Part shown: piece by piece, positions 49,763-51,116 of the stretch
How positions within the stretch are numbered: the first letter of the stretch is position 1
Layout: each line of letters opens with the position of its first letter
NCBI GenBank assembly: GCA_903851035.1
Contig: CAINND010000019.1
Location: 1-51,116 of the forward strand
From: an uncultured Acidobacteriota bacterium
GTDB lineage: Bacteria; Acidobacteriota; Terriglobia; Terriglobales; Acidobacteriaceae
Length of the DNA: 51,116 nucleotides
Direction: 5' to 3'
Position numbers and translations under genes: made by a program
The notes under the pieces: model-generated
Databases searched by the model: none
What the model was told of the DNA's origin: nothing
The model's input: only the letters and a program-made list of their open reading frames with translations

Positions 49763-50893
49763 TCAAGTTCTCGGCTGGCTTGCGTGGGGCAGTTGCTCGG
49801 CAATGCCCAGCCCTTCACGCACACTGGGCATCGCCAGCAAAAACAGCAGGGGATAGATCTCAAAGTACACGCGCAGCTCCTCTACATATCCGTAGAGCAG
49901 GCTGCCCACAAGCAGTGGCACGCCCACCAGAGCCAGGCTCCAGCGCAACTGTCTTGGCTTGCTGCTCCACCCCTGCGCGCAGAACACTGCCACCACCAGC
50001 GCGATAAACAAGCTCCACGCCGCTGCCAGCGGAGCCACGCTGAAGAGCCGCACGTTTTGGTCCAGCAGGTGGAAGTCCAGCACGCCGCCGCGATTGTGCT
50101 GGTAGCGCAGGTTGATGGCGTAGCGGATGCCAACCCACGCCACGCCAAGCAGCGCCGCATAGCCGATGGCCCACGCCACGCGAGTGAAGCGGGTGCCCCA
50201 TCCTTCCGCCATCTTTTGGCGGAGGGTGGGGTTGTTGACTTGCCCTTCCTCAGCATTCGTTTGAGCATGGGTCTCGCCCCGCAGCCACCGGTAGCCCACC
50301 CACACCGGCAGATACAGCACCGCGGTCTCGCGGTTCACGCTAGCCAGCAGAAACACCACGGCAAACGCCCACGCGTTCTCCGCCTCGCAGGCCAGCAGCA
50401 GCGCCGCTGAGAAAAACAATGTCGGAGGATCGTAGATGTGGCTGTAGTAGGTGAACAGGGCTGGCACCATCATCAGCGCCGCCGCGCCAGCGGCCCACGC
50501 CGCCGTCTCGCTCACCTGGTACACGCGCAGCACCAGCCGGCGCATCAGCAGCGCAAAGCCCAGGTAGAAGCCCCACGTCAGCACCAGCAGCATGGCTTTC
50601 TCAAACGTGTAGCCATGCACGTAGAACTCCGTGGCGAAGCCTTTGCTCAATGCCGCCAGCCACACCTGGTAGTGGAAGAAGTCTCCGGTATGCGCGTCCA
50701 GCCAGCGAATGAGGATCGGCACCAGCGCGCGGCTCACAAATGGACGCACCGCCGTGCCGTTCAGCATCGCCTGCAAACTCATCGTCGGATAGGCGGTCCA
50801 GCTGCTGAAGTCGGCAAACATCCGCGTCAGCAGGTACGCCGCCCAGGCGTAGGCCAGCAGCCACACCGAGCGCGGATTGGGGCCGGTCGTCAT
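49763..50893 (-). CDS. Polytopic inner-membrane protein of unknown function
   Basis: A 376-residue protein with about nine or ten hydrophobic helices spread along its length (VWLLAYAWAAYLL, MLLVLTWGFYLGFALLMRRL, AAALMMVPALFTYY, and more), no signal peptide and no cofactor motif I recognise. The fold could be a GT-C-like glycosyltransferase or a conserved DUF, but the usual acidic loop signature is only suggestive (YDPPTLFF, RETAVLYLP). Residues about 224-237 (NPTLRQKMAEGWGT) are encoded by a family-A hairpin repeat lying in frame within a cytoplasmic-looking loop. ATG 50893 lies close behind kdsA on the same strand and the two may share a transcript. Confidence 0.72.
   Translation of the reverse strand: MTTGPNPRSVWLLAYAWAAYLLTRMFADFSSWTAYPTMSLQAMLNGTAVRPFVSRALVPILIRWLDAHTGDFFHYQVWLAALSKGFATEFYVHGYTFEKAMLLVLTWGFYLGFALLMRRLVLRVYQVSETAAWAAGAAALMMVPALFTYYSHIYDPPTLFFSAALLLACEAENAWAFAVVFLLASVNRETAVLYLPVWVGYRWLRGETHAQTNAEEGQVNNPTLRQKMAEGWGTRFTRVAWAIGYAALLGVAWVGIRYAINLRYQHNRGGVLDFHLLDQNVRLFSVAPLAAAWSLFIALVVAVFCAQGWSSKPRQLRWSLALVGVPLLVGSLLYGYVEELRVYFEIYPLLFLLAMPSVREGLGIAEQLPHASQPRT
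50196..50231. repeat. Hairpin repeat, family A (copy 2), inside a coding region
   Basis: CCCCATCCTTCCGCCA is followed by an imperfect inverted match TTGGCGGAGGGTGGGG. The outer ends match the copy at 40358-40393. It is read through in frame by the membrane-protein gene at 49763-50893. Confidence 0.7.
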
Positions 50894-51116
50894 CTAGCCG
50901 CGCACAGCCCTGTGGATGGCCAGCAGCTCTTCCAGCGTTGCCTTCAGTTTGTCCAGCGGCAACGCGTTGGCGCCGTCGCTCTTCGCCTTCGCCGGGTTGT
51001 CATGCACTTCCATGAAGATTCCGTCGATGCCCGCCGCCACAGCGGCGCGGCTTAGCAGGGGAATGAACTGCGGCTGCCCGCCGGATTGTGCTCCCTGGCT
51101 CGGCAACTGCACCGAG
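50894..51116 (-). CDS. kdsA: 3-deoxy-8-phosphooctulonate synthase, C-terminal part (runs off right edge)
   Basis: KdsA condenses arabinose 5-phosphate with phosphoenolpyruvate to Kdo 8-phosphate. Only the last 73 or so residues are in the window. They match the family's C-terminus: [21 protein letters not shown] carries the Ser-Gly-Gly of the substrate loop, then [18 protein letters not shown] with the metal-binding His region, and the diagnostic [12 protein letters not shown] near the end. The reading frame stays open to the edge. Its substrate is the product of KdsD, encoded 4 kb away. The membrane-protein gene follows directly downstream. Confidence 0.9.
   Translation of the reverse strand, partial: SVQLPSQGAQSGGQPQFIPLLSRAAVAAGIDGIFMEVHDNPAKAKSDGANALPLDKLKATLEELLAIHRAVRG

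Noticed and set aside
1-51116. CRISPR arrays, tRNA or rRNA genes, transposases, integrases and phage genes
   Set aside because: I looked for regular spacer-repeat series, T-arm GGTTCRA patterns, and transposase or integrase motifs on both strands and found none.

Overview
This 51 kb window looks like chromosome of a diderm, LPS-making soil bacterium, most likely an acidobacterium of the Terriglobia/Acidobacteriaceae type. The evidence is gene content: the C-terminus of KdsA and a complete KdsD (Kdo for LPS), an LptF-LptG fusion permease, BshC (bacillithiol), a futalosine-pathway MqnC, a DUF4382 lipoprotein, a VWA-domain secreted protein of the acidobacterial type, and a TonB receptor with an N-terminal carboxypeptidase-regulatory-like domain. 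The DNA is GC-rich and densely coded. Family assignments come from reading the translated sequence; no database was searched.

Layout. 0-7.5 kb: mqnC (cut by the left edge, minus strand), then a plus-strand run of bshC, a small Cys-motif protein, mazG, a GNAT acyltransferase, an OSBS/N-succinylamino-acid racemase, a bactofilin and a methyltransferase. 7.5-11.7 kb: an MdlA/YheI-like ABC exporter and the LptF-LptG fusion, both minus. 11.9-20.7 kb, plus: GH57 glycosidase, NikR, a TonB-dependent receptor (possible nickel route), a DUF4382 lipoprotein and a secreted PIG-L deacetylase. 20.8-32.7 kb, minus: M48 peptidase, TonB-like protein, YjbQ, FtsK, UppP, PilZ protein, threonine dehydratase, alpha/beta hydrolase and RNase J. 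32.8-39.2 kb: EcsC protein, TPR protein, class A PBP, a small membrane protein and ProS. 39.3-43.1 kb is the most accessory-looking part: an AT-richer orphan gene, metK, a flavin-type split-barrel protein, several families of short repeats, and a GIY-YIG nuclease gene framed by an inverted pair of hairpin repeats. 43.2-51.1 kb: SulP transporter, alkyltransferase-like protein, small secreted proteins, KdsD, VWA protein, a polytopic membrane protein and the end of kdsA.

How the genes fit together. Envelope biogenesis dominates (KdsA, KdsD, LptFG, UppP, class A PBP, bactofilin, FtsK, TonB, M48 peptidase). Cofactor and redox genes (MqnC, BshC, MetK) and housekeeping genes (ProS, RNase J, MazG) are interspersed.

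The observations I rate highest are: (1) the GIY-YIG/inverted-repeat unit at 42623-43113, whose ORF ends inside its own flanking repeat, with a related solo repeat 0.6 kb away; (2) a set of genes with a TAnnnT -10-like box 6-12 nt before an ATG and no Shine-Dalgarno, which suggests leaderless mRNAs; (3) NikR next to a TonB receptor with palindromes between them; (4) a GNAT-NSAR pair beside a futalosine gene, arguing for D-amino-acid processing rather than menaquinone synthesis; (5) a hairpin repeat carried in frame inside a membrane-protein gene. I saw no tRNA, rRNA, CRISPR array, transposase or phage gene.
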